The notes under the pieces: model-generated
What the model saw: only the letters and a program-made list of their open reading frames with translations
Told to the model about the DNA's origin: nothing
Databases searched by the model: none
Made by a program: the position numbers and the translations under genes
DNA from: Mesotoga sp. UBA6090
GTDB lineage: Bacteria > Thermotogota > Thermotogae > Petrotogales > Kosmotogaceae
Reading direction: 5' to 3'
DNA length: 64,000 nucleotides
NCBI RefSeq assembly: GCF_002435945.1
Contig: NZ_DIXC01000012.1
Location: 1-64,000, forward strand
Shown here: in pieces, positions 42,602 to 51,548 of the stretch
How positions within the stretch are numbered: the first letter of the stretch is position 1
How the letters are laid out: each line of letters opens with the position of its first letter

Positions 42602-43674
42602 TCTTTATCAACTCCCATAAGCCTCATGTACAACACTGCAAAGATTCCGATTATAAAGAATATGATCACACCTATTGCTGAGGCAAGACCCATATTCCTG
42701 TTGCCAATCAACTGGTAGTAGTTATAAGAAGCCATTGAATACATTCGGTTTCCCATAAGTACCTGGAAAACATCGAATACTCTCAGTGCATCAAGTGTTC
42801 TGAAGATAAGTGCAACGGCAAGCGTAGGTTTGAGAAGCGGCATTGTGATGGCGAAGAACTGTCTCACTCTATTTGCTCCATCAACTCTTCCAGCTTCGTA
42901 GAGCTCTTTCGGGATAAGTTGTAGGCCCGCAAGAATCAGCAGTGCCATAAAAGGAGTCGTCTTCCAGACGTCAACAGCAATTAGAGTCGGCATTTGGAGA
43001 GTCGGCATGCTCAGGAACGATAGCCCTCCATCACCCCAACCAAGCCTGCTCAGGACCATATTGAAGAGACCTGCCCTGGTAGGCTGAAGCATCCACTCCC
43101 ATATTCTCGCCGAGACAACTGTTATTACGGCCCATGGAACCAGCATGGTTGCCCTCATAATGCCTTTTCCTTTGAAATTGCTGTTCACTACTAGTGCAAC
43201 TCCAAGTCCTAGAATAGTCTCAAGAAAAACCGAGATGACCGTGAAGACCAGCGTATTCCATATAGCTTTCATGAACTCGGGGTCTCTCGCACCCACTACA
43301 TAACGTCGCCCGAAGAATGAGAACTGAAACCACTCTCTATATCTTACCGGACTTCTCGGCAGCACTCTAATTGCTCTTTCGTACATAGTCATTCCGGTTG
43401 ACTCGTCAATTAAGGGATCCCCCGTCGTTTCATCAACAATCGGCGGTAACTCTTGAATCGTAAGTCCGAGAAGACTCTTATAGTTTTCAAGACCTATGAA
43501 CTTCGGTGCCTCGTCAGTTCCGGAAGCAAACACCTTGTCAGTAAGGCTGGTGTAGAAAACCTGAAACAGGGGATAAAATGCAACAGCCGCTAAGATCAAC
43601 AGAGCGGGAAGAAGCAATTTGTAGGCAGTTCTTTGTTCCTTCTGAGCTAGAGTCAGCTTATCTTTCCTGGCCAT
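42598..43674 (-). CDS. malF: Maltose/trehalose ABC permease MalF
   Basis: 358 residues. The EAA loop is PKELYEAGRVDGANRVRQFFAITMPLLKPTLAVALIFR. A periplasmic insertion of about 80 residues (roughly 50-130, ETTGDPLIDESTG) lies between the first and second helix, as in MalF proteins that contact the binding protein. It starts 27 bases after the LacI regulator gene. No ATPase gene is nearby, so a shared MsiK/MalK-type ATPase is expected elsewhere. Confidence 0.93.
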   Translation of the reverse strand: MARKDKLTLAQKEQRTAYKLLLPALLILAAVAFYPLFQVFYTSLTDKVFASGTDEAPKFIGLENYKSLLGLTIQELPPIVDETTGDPLIDESTGMTMYERAIRVLPRSPVRYREWFQFSFFGRRYVVGARDPEFMKAIWNTLVFTVISVFLETILGLGVALVVNSNFKGKGIMRATMLVPWAVITVVSARIWEWMLQPTRAGLFNMVLSRLGWGDGGLSFLSMPTLQMPTLIAVDVWKTTPFMALLILAGLQLIPKELYEAGRVDGANRVRQFFAITMPLLKPTLAVALIFRTLDALRVFDVFQVLMGNRMYSMASYNYYQLIGNRNMGLASAIGVIIFFIIGIFAVLYMRLMGVDKE

Positions 43675-43701
43675 AAATCCTCCTAATCACTAGGGATAAC
43701 G

Positions 43702-44691
43702 TCAGGCCGTTCTCCTGCGCTTCATTTTGGGCAGGAATTTTACCGGCTGAATGTATTGCCCCGGAGCTTCTATCCTCTGAATTATCAATTCCGCCGTCTT
43801 TCTTCCCATGTCTTCCATTGGCTGCTCGATTGTTGTTAGGCCCGCTCTTTCGGTCCAGCTTTGATTGTCATAACCGATGAGGAAAAAATCCTTTCCAGGT
43901 ATCTTCTTCAAAGCCGAAGCTGTCTGAAGCACTTCAAGGGCAAAATTGTCTGCCAATGCGAATATTCCTGGTTTGTCGTGTTCAGTAAGTATCTTGGCAA
44001 TTTTTTCATAAGCTGTTTCGAAGAAGAAAGATGTGTACACGAGCCTCTCCTGATTGAACTCATACCCCTTGTTCTCTAGAACACCGGTAAAACCCTCGAT
44101 CCTCTTCTCAAAATTCTCTGTTGCGAGAATCGGGTTCTCTTCCTCAAAAGAGATAACGAAGAAATCACTCGAGCCGCAGTCTATAAGTATCTCCGCAGCC
44201 ATCTTTCCCCCCATGATGTTATCCAGGTATACACAATCAAATTCCTCTGATTGTGCTTCAAAGAGCACGATGTTGCTTCCGAAATTTATATAGTTCTTTG
44301 ACAAAAATCCTGTGTTCATTGTACAAATTACTGCCCCATCTGAGTCCTCCAGCAACGAAGAATCCTTCTTCAGTCTGTTTAGTCTTCTGTCAGAGAACAC
44401 GGGGTATATAACCATCTCATAATTCATCATGTCCAGAAAATCATCAAACGATTTCATAACTCTCCAGTGGAACTCGGTCCTCACTTCAGGCATTAGGAAG
44501 AGAATTCTTCTGGTCTTTCCCCCTGCAAGTGTCCTCGCCATCTGGTTCGGCTGGTATCCAAGCTTTTCAATGGCTCGAATCACCCTGATTCTCGTTGTAT
44601 CCTTAACAGAACCGCCATTCAAAACTCTAGAAACGGTACCGGTTCCAACACCGGAAAGAGATGCAACATCTTTTATGGTGGGCCTTTTCAA
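43702..44691 (-). CDS. LacI-family transcriptional regulator of the mal/treT operon
   Basis: 329 residues. The N-terminal LacI helix-turn-helix is TIKDVASLSGVGTGTVSRVLNGG with the hinge helix PNQMARTLAGG, then a periplasmic-binding-like sensor domain that probably binds a sugar. The TTG at 44689-44691 is preceded by GGGAGCGAG. It is the first gene of the operon, and an 18-bp palindrome overlaps its promoter, so autoregulation together with control of malFGE-treT is likely. Confidence 0.92.
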   Translation of the reverse strand: MKRPTIKDVASLSGVGTGTVSRVLNGGSVKDTTRIRVIRAIEKLGYQPNQMARTLAGGKTRRILFLMPEVRTEFHWRVMKSFDDFLDMMNYEMVIYPVFSDRRLNRLKKDSSLLEDSDGAVICTMNTGFLSKNYINFGSNIVLFEAQSEEFDCVYLDNIMGGKMAAEILIDCGSSDFFVISFEEENPILATENFEKRIEGFTGVLENKGYEFNQERLVYTSFFFETAYEKIAKILTEHDKPGIFALADNFALEVLQTASALKKIPGKDFFLIGYDNQSWTERAGLTTIEQPMEDMGRKTAELIIQRIEAPGQYIQPVKFLPKMKRRRTA

Positions 44692-44718
44692 ACAACTCGC
44701 TCCCTAATATCGTGTAGT

Positions 44719-44736
44719 AATGGAATCGCTTCCATT
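44719..44736. promoter_or_regulatory. LacI-type operator over the mal/treT promoter
   Basis: AATGGAATCGCTTCCATT: AATGGAA / TTCCATT arms around TCGC. The core TGGAATCGCTTCCA also fits the TGNAANCGNTNNCA consensus of LacI-family operators such as catabolite-response elements. It covers the -10 to about +10 region of the minus-strand promoter, so a bound regulator would block transcription. Confidence 0.8.
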
Positions 44737-44761
44737 ATAACAATATGATTAATGAAGTCAA
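44734..44761 (-). promoter_or_regulatory. Promoter of the lacI-malFGE-treT operon
   Basis: TTGACT (44756-44761), 16-base spacer, TATAAT (44734-44739) on the minus strand. The -10 is inside the operator palindrome. The remaining sequence up to 44972 shows no further feature. Confidence 0.75.
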
Positions 44762-44972
44762 AGCAAACTTAGAATCAATCTGAAGTCATTTGGAGTAAAT
44801 ACCGAACGTAAGAGTGAATAAGGGGCGGCTTTCTCTAGATTGCTTCTACTATTATTGGATTACTCTTTCACACTCACACATGGATCGATCGTTTCGCTTT
44901 CCAAACTATTTCATTTGACCTTGTTTCATTCACCAGTAACGAAACGGCGGGATACGAAGTGCTTCTTCTCTT

Positions 44973-45833
44973 CTAGGCAATAAGCGCCCCTATCCCTATT
45001 ATTCCTTTTCCACCGTGAACAAGAATCCCAGATGACAGCTCTCCCGTAAGCAGAGTCTCTGAGAGAGAAGAGATCCTTTTTCTTGCCCAGTCAACAAGGG
45101 ATATGGTGTCCCTCTCGTTGCCGGAATGATAAAGTGCTAGACAAAGGACTTTCTTGCCCTTCGCGACATCCATTAGTCGATCTACCATCTTCTCAACTGC
45201 CTTCTTCATGCCTCGCGCCTTACCCGAAAGCGTAAAGATTCCATTGCTGTCTATCGTGCCAATAGGTTTGACATTCAAAATCTCGCCGACTGAACCTTCA
45301 AGCCTAGCGATTCTTCCACTCTGCTTTAGATACTTAAGTGTAGGTAGAACGAAGAAAACGACGTTTTTCGTTCCTGCCCTACTTCTGAGATCAGAAGAAA
45401 TAACCTCGAGAGAGTCTCCCATTTCTTTCATACTAATAGCCTTGTAAACAAGCATTGCAATACCACCGGAAAGTGAAAGGGAATCAACACACCCTATAGC
45501 GACCGATTCATGAGCGCTGGCGAACTGCTCTCCTATCGTCTTGAATAGATTGTGAGTACCGCTGAGCGCGCTTGAAAGATTCACGACAAGAAGTTCATCG
45601 TATCCTCTTGAATACAGTGTCTCAAAAGCCTCCATAACATCGCCCGGGCTGGGCAGTGATGTTCTGGCAAAGTTGTTCTCTAAAAAATCGACAATTTCGG
45701 CTCTGCTAATCTCGACCCCATCGCGAAAAGACTTTTCCCCAAGGACTACCATTACTGGAACAACGTACACGTCATCTCTTTCAGCCAGCTCCACAGGAAG
45801 ATCCACTAATGAATCACAAATAATCCCTAGCAT
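44973..45833 (-). CDS. DegV-family fatty-acid-binding protein
   Basis: 286 residues from the ATG at 45831-45833, which follows GAGGAGGAAG. Family blocks: IICDSLVDLPVE, VVPVMVVLGEKSFRDGVEISRAEIVDFL, FARTSLPSPGDVMEAFE, LVVNLSSALSGTHNLF and GCVDSLSLSGGIAMLV. DegV/FakB-like proteins hold a fatty acid in a deep pocket, in FakA systems for phosphorylation; no FakA kinase is nearby. An earlier in-frame start at 45893 extends far into the upstream FAH gene and is rejected. Confidence 0.9.
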   Translation of the reverse strand: MLGIICDSLVDLPVELAERDDVYVVPVMVVLGEKSFRDGVEISRAEIVDFLENNFARTSLPSPGDVMEAFETLYSRGYDELLVVNLSSALSGTHNLFKTIGEQFASAHESVAIGCVDSLSLSGGIAMLVYKAISMKEMGDSLEVISSDLRSRAGTKNVVFFVLPTLKYLKQSGRIARLEGSVGEILNVKPIGTIDSNGIFTLSGKARGMKKAVEKMVDRLMDVAKGKKVLCLALYHSGNERDTISLVDWARKRISSLSETLLTGELSSGILVHGGKGIIGIGALIA

Positions 45834-46806
45834 AATTTGCTTCCTCCTCGTCAACAACTGTGTTTCTTTGTAAACCAAGATTAACTCTGCCATCTAAAGA
45901 GAATATTCTAGACTCGATGATGTCTCCGGGCTTCAAGTACCTTCCGCTTTTCTCCTGATCTCTAATAAACAGCTCCAATCTCTTCGATTCTGAAAGAAGC
46001 CTTCTGAACCAAGCACGAAATCCCTTTTTGTTACTCAGCGCAGTCCCTTTTGGAGTACCGGTTAGAATTACATCTCCTGGATCAAGGTCGGAGAAGTGAC
46101 TCAATTCCGACAGTGTCTCGTGAGGTTTGTAAATCATGTTTGAAGTCGAAGCACTCTGCTTAACTAACCCATTTACCTTCAGTTCAAGTGTGAGATTTTC
46201 TATGTACTTCATATCTTCCCCATCGATAATCGCCATAAATGGCCCTAGTGAGCAAAATGAACGGTAACTCTTCCCTTTGAAAAACTGAGTTTGAGGTAAC
46301 TGAATATCTCTTGCCGATATATCGTTTCCAATAATCATCCCGCCAACATACTCGTGCAGTTTCGAGAAATCAACGTCGATCTTCCGGTTCACCGGCGCTT
46401 TAATGACCAGGCCAAGCTCAATCTCATAATCAAGAAGGCGAACTCCCATCGGCCTAACAATAGGTGAACAGGGGCTAGCAATCGAAGCGGATGATTTGTT
46501 GAAAAACATATTGTATTTTTTATCTTCTTCTCTTATTCCTGTGTCCAGAAGATGATCCAGGTAATTCTTTCCCTGGCATATAACCCTGCAGGGCTTGGTG
46601 ATCGGCGAAAGGACTTCAAGATCTGAAAGACAAAGCCTCTTGTCAGACAAAAGATCTTCAATCTTGTCTGGACTCTCTGTTACTCTTCTCAAGAAGGAAC
46701 CTGTCGAATTGAATTCTACCTCCATAGGTTTCACAAAACCCTTCTCGACGATTCCCCAGAAATCTTTATGTCCGTGACGCCTGAATCTCCCAACATGTAT
46801 TATCAA
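45814..46806 (-). CDS. Fumarylacetoacetate hydrolase (FAH)-family protein
   Basis: 330 residues. Hallmarks: ICQGKNYLDHLLDTG, LLDYEIELGLVIKAPVN (metal-binding Glu residues), GMIIGNDISARDIQLPQTQFFKGKSYRSFCSLGPFM and LDPGDVILTGTPKGTAL. The family hydrolyses or decarboxylates acylpyruvates and similar ketoacids; the substrate is unknown. The start is TTG with an upstream GGAGGG SD. It overlaps the DegV gene by 20 bases. Confidence 0.9.
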   Translation of the reverse strand: MIIHVGRFRRHGHKDFWGIVEKGFVKPMEVEFNSTGSFLRRVTESPDKIEDLLSDKRLCLSDLEVLSPITKPCRVICQGKNYLDHLLDTGIREEDKKYNMFFNKSSASIASPCSPIVRPMGVRLLDYEIELGLVIKAPVNRKIDVDFSKLHEYVGGMIIGNDISARDIQLPQTQFFKGKSYRSFCSLGPFMAIIDGEDMKYIENLTLELKVNGLVKQSASTSNMIYKPHETLSELSHFSDLDPGDVILTGTPKGTALSNKKGFRAWFRRLLSESKRLELFIRDQEKSGRYLKPGDIIESRIFSLDGRVNLGLQRNTVVDEEEANYARDYL

Positions 46807-46825
46807 AAGCCACCCTCCTCAATTT

Positions 46826-46831
46826 ATTATA
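46826..46831 (-). promoter_or_regulatory. -10 element of the FAH-degV operon
   Basis: Minus-strand TATAAT 20 bases from the start codon at 46806, just ahead of the SD. No clear -35. Confidence 0.5.
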
Positions 46832-46950
46832 CCTGTTGTTCCATTCAGTTGGCTTTCATTTTCTCCCGCCGGAGATTACACATTCTAGATTCCAACTCTC
46901 AGTCAAACCTAGATCGGGTTGTCTTGTGCGAAAGCAGATTAAGACTATGC

Positions 46951-46956
46951 TAGAAT
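46951..46956 (+). promoter_or_regulatory. Extended -10 promoter for the DUF3783-like gene
   Basis: TGCTAGAAT (extended -10 form TGnTAGAAT), 18 bases before the ATG at 46974, divergent from the FAH promoter. Confidence 0.55.
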
Positions 46957-46973
46957 TGTTTCGAGGTGATTAA

Positions 46974-47366
46974 ATGAGGAAGCCTGAATTTGGACGCTCG
47001 GTCCTTCTATATTGTGATGAAGAGACAACATTCCTAGTTCGGAATTCCTTGATCAGTGTCAATGTTATTGATTGTATTGGATTGGAGAATTACACTCTAA
47101 AAGAGATCCTGGATCAGGAAGATATCAGTGGGAATGGCAAAGCCAATAGAAATGAAGAACGGTTTTGTTATGCGATCTTCAACGGATTTGACAATAATGC
47201 TATTGGAAACACAATCAAAGAGATTCGTCAGCTTTTGCAGAAAGACTGGATATTCGCTAGCACGACGGAATCAAATCTAAACTGGAAGCTGGAGGACTTG
47301 CTAGCAGAACTGACCCAAGAACATGACTACTTCATGAAAGGGAGGCGGGTTGAGCTTGAAGAATGA
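46974..47366 (+). CDS. DUF3783-like protein (130 aa)
   Basis: No signal peptide or membrane segment. The C-terminal half (YAIFNGFDNNAIGNTIKEIRQLL...WIFASTTESNLNWKLEDLLAELTQEHDYF) resembles the DUF3783 pattern of short alpha/beta proteins; the N-terminal half SVLLYCDEETTF is less clear. ATG at 46974 after GAGGTGAT. Its 3' end overlaps the GNAT gene by 17 bases. Function unknown. Confidence 0.7.
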   Translation: MRKPEFGRSVLLYCDEETTFLVRNSLISVNVIDCIGLENYTLKEILDQEDISGNGKANRNEERFCYAIFNGFDNNAIGNTIKEIRQLLQKDWIFASTTESNLNWKLEDLLAELTQEHDYFMKGRRVELEE

Positions 47367-48198
47367 TTCTTTCCACAAACTGCAAGACCTTTCAAAAGTA
47401 GAAATTGTGAACCTTTTGAATCTGATCTTTTCAGACTATGTACTCAGAATGCACTGGACTCTAGAAAGCTTCGAAAGAGATGTCAGAGAAAACAATATCT
47501 CGCTCTCAGATTCATTCGTCGCAATCATAGAGGGAAAGAATGCCGGAGTAGTATTGCTGAGCTTCAGAGAGAAGAGAGCGAGAATTGACCTGATGGGAGT
47601 TGCTCCATCTTTTAGAAGAGAGGGCGTTGGTTTTAGGCTGGTTGATGAAGCAGTAAGAATCGCTAAGTGGAAAGGGTGTGAACAAATAGTCCTTGAAGTT
47701 CCTGAAAAGGACAACAGAGCGATTGGCTTCTACGAGAAGTTCGGATTCAGACAAAAGCGCAGGCTTATAACTTTCTTCATCAGAAAACCCGGAACAAAGG
47801 GGTTCTCACTGAGAGACTCGGATTTAGGAAGAATAATAGAATGCGCTCTTCTTGTGATGAACAGATTCAAGCGAAATCCTGAGTGGGAAAGGGAGCCCGC
47901 GGGATTCAATCATCTTGAGCAATATAGCTTTGACTCTGTGATTAATGAAGAGAGAAAAGAAGTCGCCTATTGCATCTGGCAGGAAAGGGATTCAGTATTC
48001 TATGTGAGGGACGCGGGACCGACTAAAGACTTTTCCTTCAAGGAGACCATAGGCGCGTTGTGCGGTATCGCAAAAGAGAGAGAGCTCACCCCTTTATTTC
48101 CTACGGTGCCGGAAGAAGATCCCCTGTTTCTGGAGGCCCAATGTTTTGAACCTGAGGTCCTCCTAAAGCAGAGTGAAATGATTTTCAGAATACACTGA
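47350..48198 (+). CDS. GNAT-family N-acetyltransferase
   Basis: 282 residues. The N-terminal 130 residues hold the GNAT acetyl-CoA site: IDLMGVAPSFRREGVGFRLVDEAVRIAKWKG, then LEVPEKDNRAIGFYEKFGFRQKRR. The second half (from GTKGFSLRDSDLGRIIECAL) may be a second, degenerate GNAT fold. The start is TTG 47350 or TTG 47356, both after GGGAGGCGGG. The acceptor is unknown. Confidence 0.88.
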   Translation: MSLKNDSFHKLQDLSKVEIVNLLNLIFSDYVLRMHWTLESFERDVRENNISLSDSFVAIIEGKNAGVVLLSFREKRARIDLMGVAPSFRREGVGFRLVDEAVRIAKWKGCEQIVLEVPEKDNRAIGFYEKFGFRQKRRLITFFIRKPGTKGFSLRDSDLGRIIECALLVMNRFKRNPEWEREPAGFNHLEQYSFDSVINEERKEVAYCIWQERDSVFYVRDAGPTKDFSFKETIGALCGIAKERELTPLFPTVPEEDPLFLEAQCFEPEVLLKQSEMIFRIH

Positions 48199-48207
48199 AA
48201 GAACTCG

Positions 48208-49281
48208 TTAAGCGCCAGTCTGTCTCATGTATCCAAGAAGGTATTCGACCATCTTGAATCCATCTTGAGGTGATTTGTTTATCAAGTTCTGAACAAGTCT
48301 GTCTCTGTCCATTAGTATGTACTCTGACTTTCCTCTGGCAATTACAGTTGCATCCCATTTGCTCTTCGAAAGAACCTGAACCTCACCAATAGAATTTGGG
48401 GATCTAAGAGAAAAAAGAACCGAATCTTCGTCGCCGCGCTTTTTCAGAAGAATCATCTCTCCCCTGAGAAGGAAGATAGCGCTTCCACACTTTCTGCCCT
48501 CTTCAACCACGATTTGATCTGAAGACGCTTTCCTAACTCTTCTCGAATCGGCTCTCAATAGCCTGAAGAGATCAGCACTGTAATCTGGACCATTGTATAA
48601 AAGCTTGAAGCCAGATTCGGAAAGGCCCATGTTGCAGACGAAGAATCTCGCGATCTTAGAAACCTCATCTTCTTCGCCCTCAAGAATCCCCACTATTGTC
48701 GATAACGCTTCTTCTAGAATGCTGTTCAGGAAACAGCTAACCGAATAGAAGAGCTTCACGGGTCTAGACAAAGGAGAGTTCTTGTACTGATCGAGATAGC
48801 TTTTCAGAACTTCCTGAGCGGCCGGAAAGTCCTTCCTCTCAATTAACTTAATGCCTTTCCTGTAAAGAGACTTCTCACCAAAAAGCAGTGGGGGATACTC
48901 TCTCAGCCACTGCTGCTTTCTGGAGACGATAGTTGAAATCAGCTCCTCGAGATCACACGCCGTTTTTTTGGGACATAGTCTAAGCTCTTCTTCAACATCA
49001 AGGAAAAACCTTTCTAGTCTCGAAGGTCTTGAGATGAGATACTCCTTCAACTCATCCCTGTCACCAACAAGAATCGAAGAATCACCAACGGAAAGAAGAT
49101 CTCCGCTGTGCTCTCCACCAACTATAGAAAGTGGGTCGGCGAGATCTCCTTTCATGTAGACCCTGTCTTCAGAATCTGATCCCTTTAGAATGAGACCGCC
49201 AGACGATACTATGTAGTAAGCATCGGCCTTTTCACCACAGCCGGCGAGCTTGGTATCTCCCTCTAAAACAATCTCCTTTAT
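48208..49281 (-). CDS. Protein with two cyclic nucleotide-binding-like domains and no canonical start codon
   Basis: The annotatable ORF starts at ATG 49153-49155 (315 residues), but the same frame upstream to 49281 still encodes protein: KEIVLEGDTKLAG, then GEKADAYYIVSSGG, the standard opening of a cNMP-binding domain. No ATG, GTG or TTG occurs in that stretch; the codon in the start position is ATA (49279-49281), with TGATGA stops just ahead. A second cNMP-like domain (VVEEGRKCGSAIFLLRGEMI...SPNSIGEVQVLSKSKWDATVIARG) is at the C-terminus, with helical TPR-like sequence between. The gene may use a rare start, or its start has mutated. It follows ackA by 16 bases. Confidence 0.65.
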   Translation of the reverse strand: MKEIVLEGDTKLAGCGEKADAYYIVSSGGLILKGSDSEDRVYMKGDLADPLSIVGGEHSGDLLSVGDSSILVGDRDELKEYLISRPSRLERFFLDVEEELRLCPKKTACDLEELISTIVSRKQQWLREYPPLLFGEKSLYRKGIKLIERKDFPAAQEVLKSYLDQYKNSPLSRPVKLFYSVSCFLNSILEEALSTIVGILEGEEDEVSKIARFFVCNMGLSESGFKLLYNGPDYSADLFRLLRADSRRVRKASSDQIVVEEGRKCGSAIFLLRGEMILLKKRGDEDSVLFSLRSPNSIGEVQVLSKSKWDATVIARGKSEYILMDRDRLVQNLINKSPQDGFKMVEYLLGYMRQTGA

Positions 49282-49297
49282 GACCCGTCATCACCTT

Positions 49298-50527
49298 TCA
49301 TTCTTCCCAAAGTTTCAGTTCCTTCAGCCCTTCTTTGACTATCCTGCGTGTATCCCTAGCAATAACAAGTTCTTCGTTTGTAGGAATTACGAAAACTCCA
49401 ACTCTTGAATCCGTAGTCGAAATAACTACCTCCTTCCCCCTAATTCTGTTCTTTTCCTCGTCTATTTTTATACCAAGATATCCAAGATACTTATTAACAA
49501 TATTGGCTCTCAGGTACGGGCTGTTTTCTCCCACTCCCGCTGTGAAAACAATCGCGTCGACTCCATTCATCGCAGCTGAGTATGCTCCTATATACTTCGC
49601 CAATCTGTACTCATAGACGTCATGCGCCCGCTTACATACTGGCTCGTCCTTCATCGCTCGTTCCTCTATATCCCTCATGTCACTGAACTGCCGGTCTGTA
49701 AGTCCATACATACCACTTTCCTTATTTAGCAGACTGTTGACTTCTCCTGCCGAAAGCCCTTCTTGCTCCTGCAAGAATGGAACGATTGCGGGATCTATGT
49801 CACCGGATCGGGTCCCCATAACCAGTCCTTCTAGAGGTGTGAAACCCATAGAAGTATCCACAGATCTACCGTTCTTTACTGCAGCGACAGATGCGCCGTT
49901 ACCTATATGGGCGGTGATTATTTTCAGAGATTTCAAGGGTTTACCCAGCATGGAGGCAGCCCTTTCTGCAACATATCTATGACTCGTGCCGTGGAAACCA
50001 TATCTTCTTATCCTGTATTTTCTATAGAGCTCATAGGGTATTGCATATAAATAAGATGATTCAGGCATGGACTGATGAAACGAAGTATCGAAAACACCGA
50101 TGTGGGGAACGGACGGGAGTATCTTCTTCGCCGCCACGATTCCTTCGATGTTCGCCGGATTGTGAAGAGGGGCGAGAAAATTGTTTGCCTCGATTTCCCT
50201 TACAACTTCATCGTCAATGAGAACCGAAGAAGCGAATCTTTCTCCACCATGAACGACACGGTGGCCAACTGCCTCAATTTCATCTATGTTCTTCAAAACA
50301 CCCGTCTCTTCAGCCTGCAATACATTGATTATGAGTTCCAGGCCCTCTGTGTGGTTGGCAATATCCTTCTCAAACTCAAATTTCTTGTCGCCTTTTTTGT
50401 GGGATAATTTTGATCCAGATATGCCAATCCTTTCAAGCAACCCTTTTGCCATTACATTTTCACTTGCGGCATCAAGAAGCTGGTACTTGATTGAGGACGA
50501 GCCGCAATTGATTACAAGAATCTTCAT
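49298..50527 (-). CDS. ackA: Acetate kinase
   Basis: Converts acetyl phosphate and ADP to acetate and ATP, the main substrate-level ATP step of fermentation. 409 residues. ASKHA blocks: KILVINCGSSSIKYQLL, VGHRVVHGGERF, FDTSFHQSMP, YGFHGTSHRYV, ITAHIGNGASVAAVKNGRSVDTSMGFTPLEGLVMGTRSGDIDP and FTAGVGENSPYLR. It starts 13 bases after fba, so they form an operon. Confidence 0.98.
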   Translation of the reverse strand: MKILVINCGSSSIKYQLLDAASENVMAKGLLERIGISGSKLSHKKGDKKFEFEKDIANHTEGLELIINVLQAEETGVLKNIDEIEAVGHRVVHGGERFASSVLIDDEVVREIEANNFLAPLHNPANIEGIVAAKKILPSVPHIGVFDTSFHQSMPESSYLYAIPYELYRKYRIRRYGFHGTSHRYVAERAASMLGKPLKSLKIITAHIGNGASVAAVKNGRSVDTSMGFTPLEGLVMGTRSGDIDPAIVPFLQEQEGLSAGEVNSLLNKESGMYGLTDRQFSDMRDIEERAMKDEPVCKRAHDVYEYRLAKYIGAYSAAMNGVDAIVFTAGVGENSPYLRANIVNKYLGYLGIKIDEEKNRIRGKEVVISTTDSRVGVFVIPTNEELVIARDTRRIVKEGLKELKLWEE

Positions 50528-50540
50528 TTGACACCCCCGT

Positions 50541-51485
50541 CTATGCTTTATTAGAACAACCTAGAAGTCTCAACCTGGCTTTAACCACATTCTTTACCAA
50601 TTCCTTCGGTGTCTTGAAGTATTTCCTCGGATCGAATTCCCCGGGATTTTTTGCAAGAAACTCTCTTAATGAAGCAATGAATGCCATTCTCAAATCTGTA
50701 TCTGTATTCACTTTGTTTATTCCATATCTCACAGATTCAGCCAGAATCTCTCCCGGAACACCCTTGGCCCCTTTGAAATCAGCCCCATGTTTTTCGGCGA
50801 GGTTCTTAACCTCTTCGGGAACACTGGAGGCTCCATGAAGAACAAGTGGAAGACCAGTAAGCTCCTTCACTTTTTTGAGTCTTTCAAAGTCAAGTCTTGC
50901 TTCTCCTTTGAACTTGAAGGCACCATGGCTAGTACCAATAGCTGGCGCGAGAAAGTCTATTCCAGTCTCTTCAACAAACCGCTTCGCTTCATCTGGGTCA
51001 ACCAGTGCCGCCTCATGAGATTCGACCACAACGTTGTCTTCTATTCCAACCAACCTGCCCAGTTCTGCTTCAACCGATACCCCAAGGCTGTGGGCGATCT
51101 CCACTATCTTCTTAGTCTCATTCACATTCTTTTCAAACGGGTACTCCGAAGCATCGATCATTACTGATGAATAACCCGACTGAATTGCGGCCATAAGAAT
51201 GTCGAAGTTCTTTCCGTGGTCTACATGCAGCGAAATAGGAATTTCCACGGTGTCGGCATAGCCTTTCACCATAGAAACAAACAGTCTCGCACCAAGCTTA
51301 GCATCCCCATTTCCAGCGTACTTAATTGCTCCTTCAGAGGTCTCTATTATCACTGGAGAGTGCTCTTCAACTCCGGCATCAACAATCGCCTGAAGAAACT
51401 CAAGATTGTTAATATTCAGCGCGGGTACAGCATAAAATTCCTTATTTGCTTTCTCCAGTATGTCCTTTGTGTTTACATACGGCAT
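50541..51485 (-). CDS. fba: Class II fructose-bisphosphate aldolase
   Basis: 314 residues from the ATG at 51483-51485 after GGAGGGG; the longer frame to 51527 adds a Cys-rich 14-residue stretch lying in front of the SD. PYVNTKDILEKANKEFYAVPALNINNLE, SLHVDHGKNFDILMAAIQSGYSSVMIDAS (zinc His), GVSVEAELGRLVG and LVLHGASSVPEE are diagnostic. It cleaves fructose-1,6-bisphosphate to triose phosphates, downstream of the PPi-PFK encoded at 37750. Confidence 0.97.
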   Translation of the reverse strand: MPYVNTKDILEKANKEFYAVPALNINNLEFLQAIVDAGVEEHSPVIIETSEGAIKYAGNGDAKLGARLFVSMVKGYADTVEIPISLHVDHGKNFDILMAAIQSGYSSVMIDASEYPFEKNVNETKKIVEIAHSLGVSVEAELGRLVGIEDNVVVESHEAALVDPDEAKRFVEETGIDFLAPAIGTSHGAFKFKGEARLDFERLKKVKELTGLPLVLHGASSVPEEVKNLAEKHGADFKGAKGVPGEILAESVRYGINKVNTDTDLRMAFIASLREFLAKNPGEFDPRKYFKTPKELVKNVVKARLRLLGCSNKA

Positions 51486-51528
51486 TTTTTCCCCTCCAAT
51501 CTCGTTTCCACATCTACATTTCATCAAG

Positions 51529-51534
51529 ATTATA
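51529..51534 (-). promoter_or_regulatory. Extended -10 promoter for fba-ackA
   Basis: TGGTATAAT on the minus strand, in the 63-base gap between the dprA stop and the fba start. The transcript would start near 51522. Confidence 0.6.
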
Positions 51535-51548
51535 CCAGTTCAAATCCA

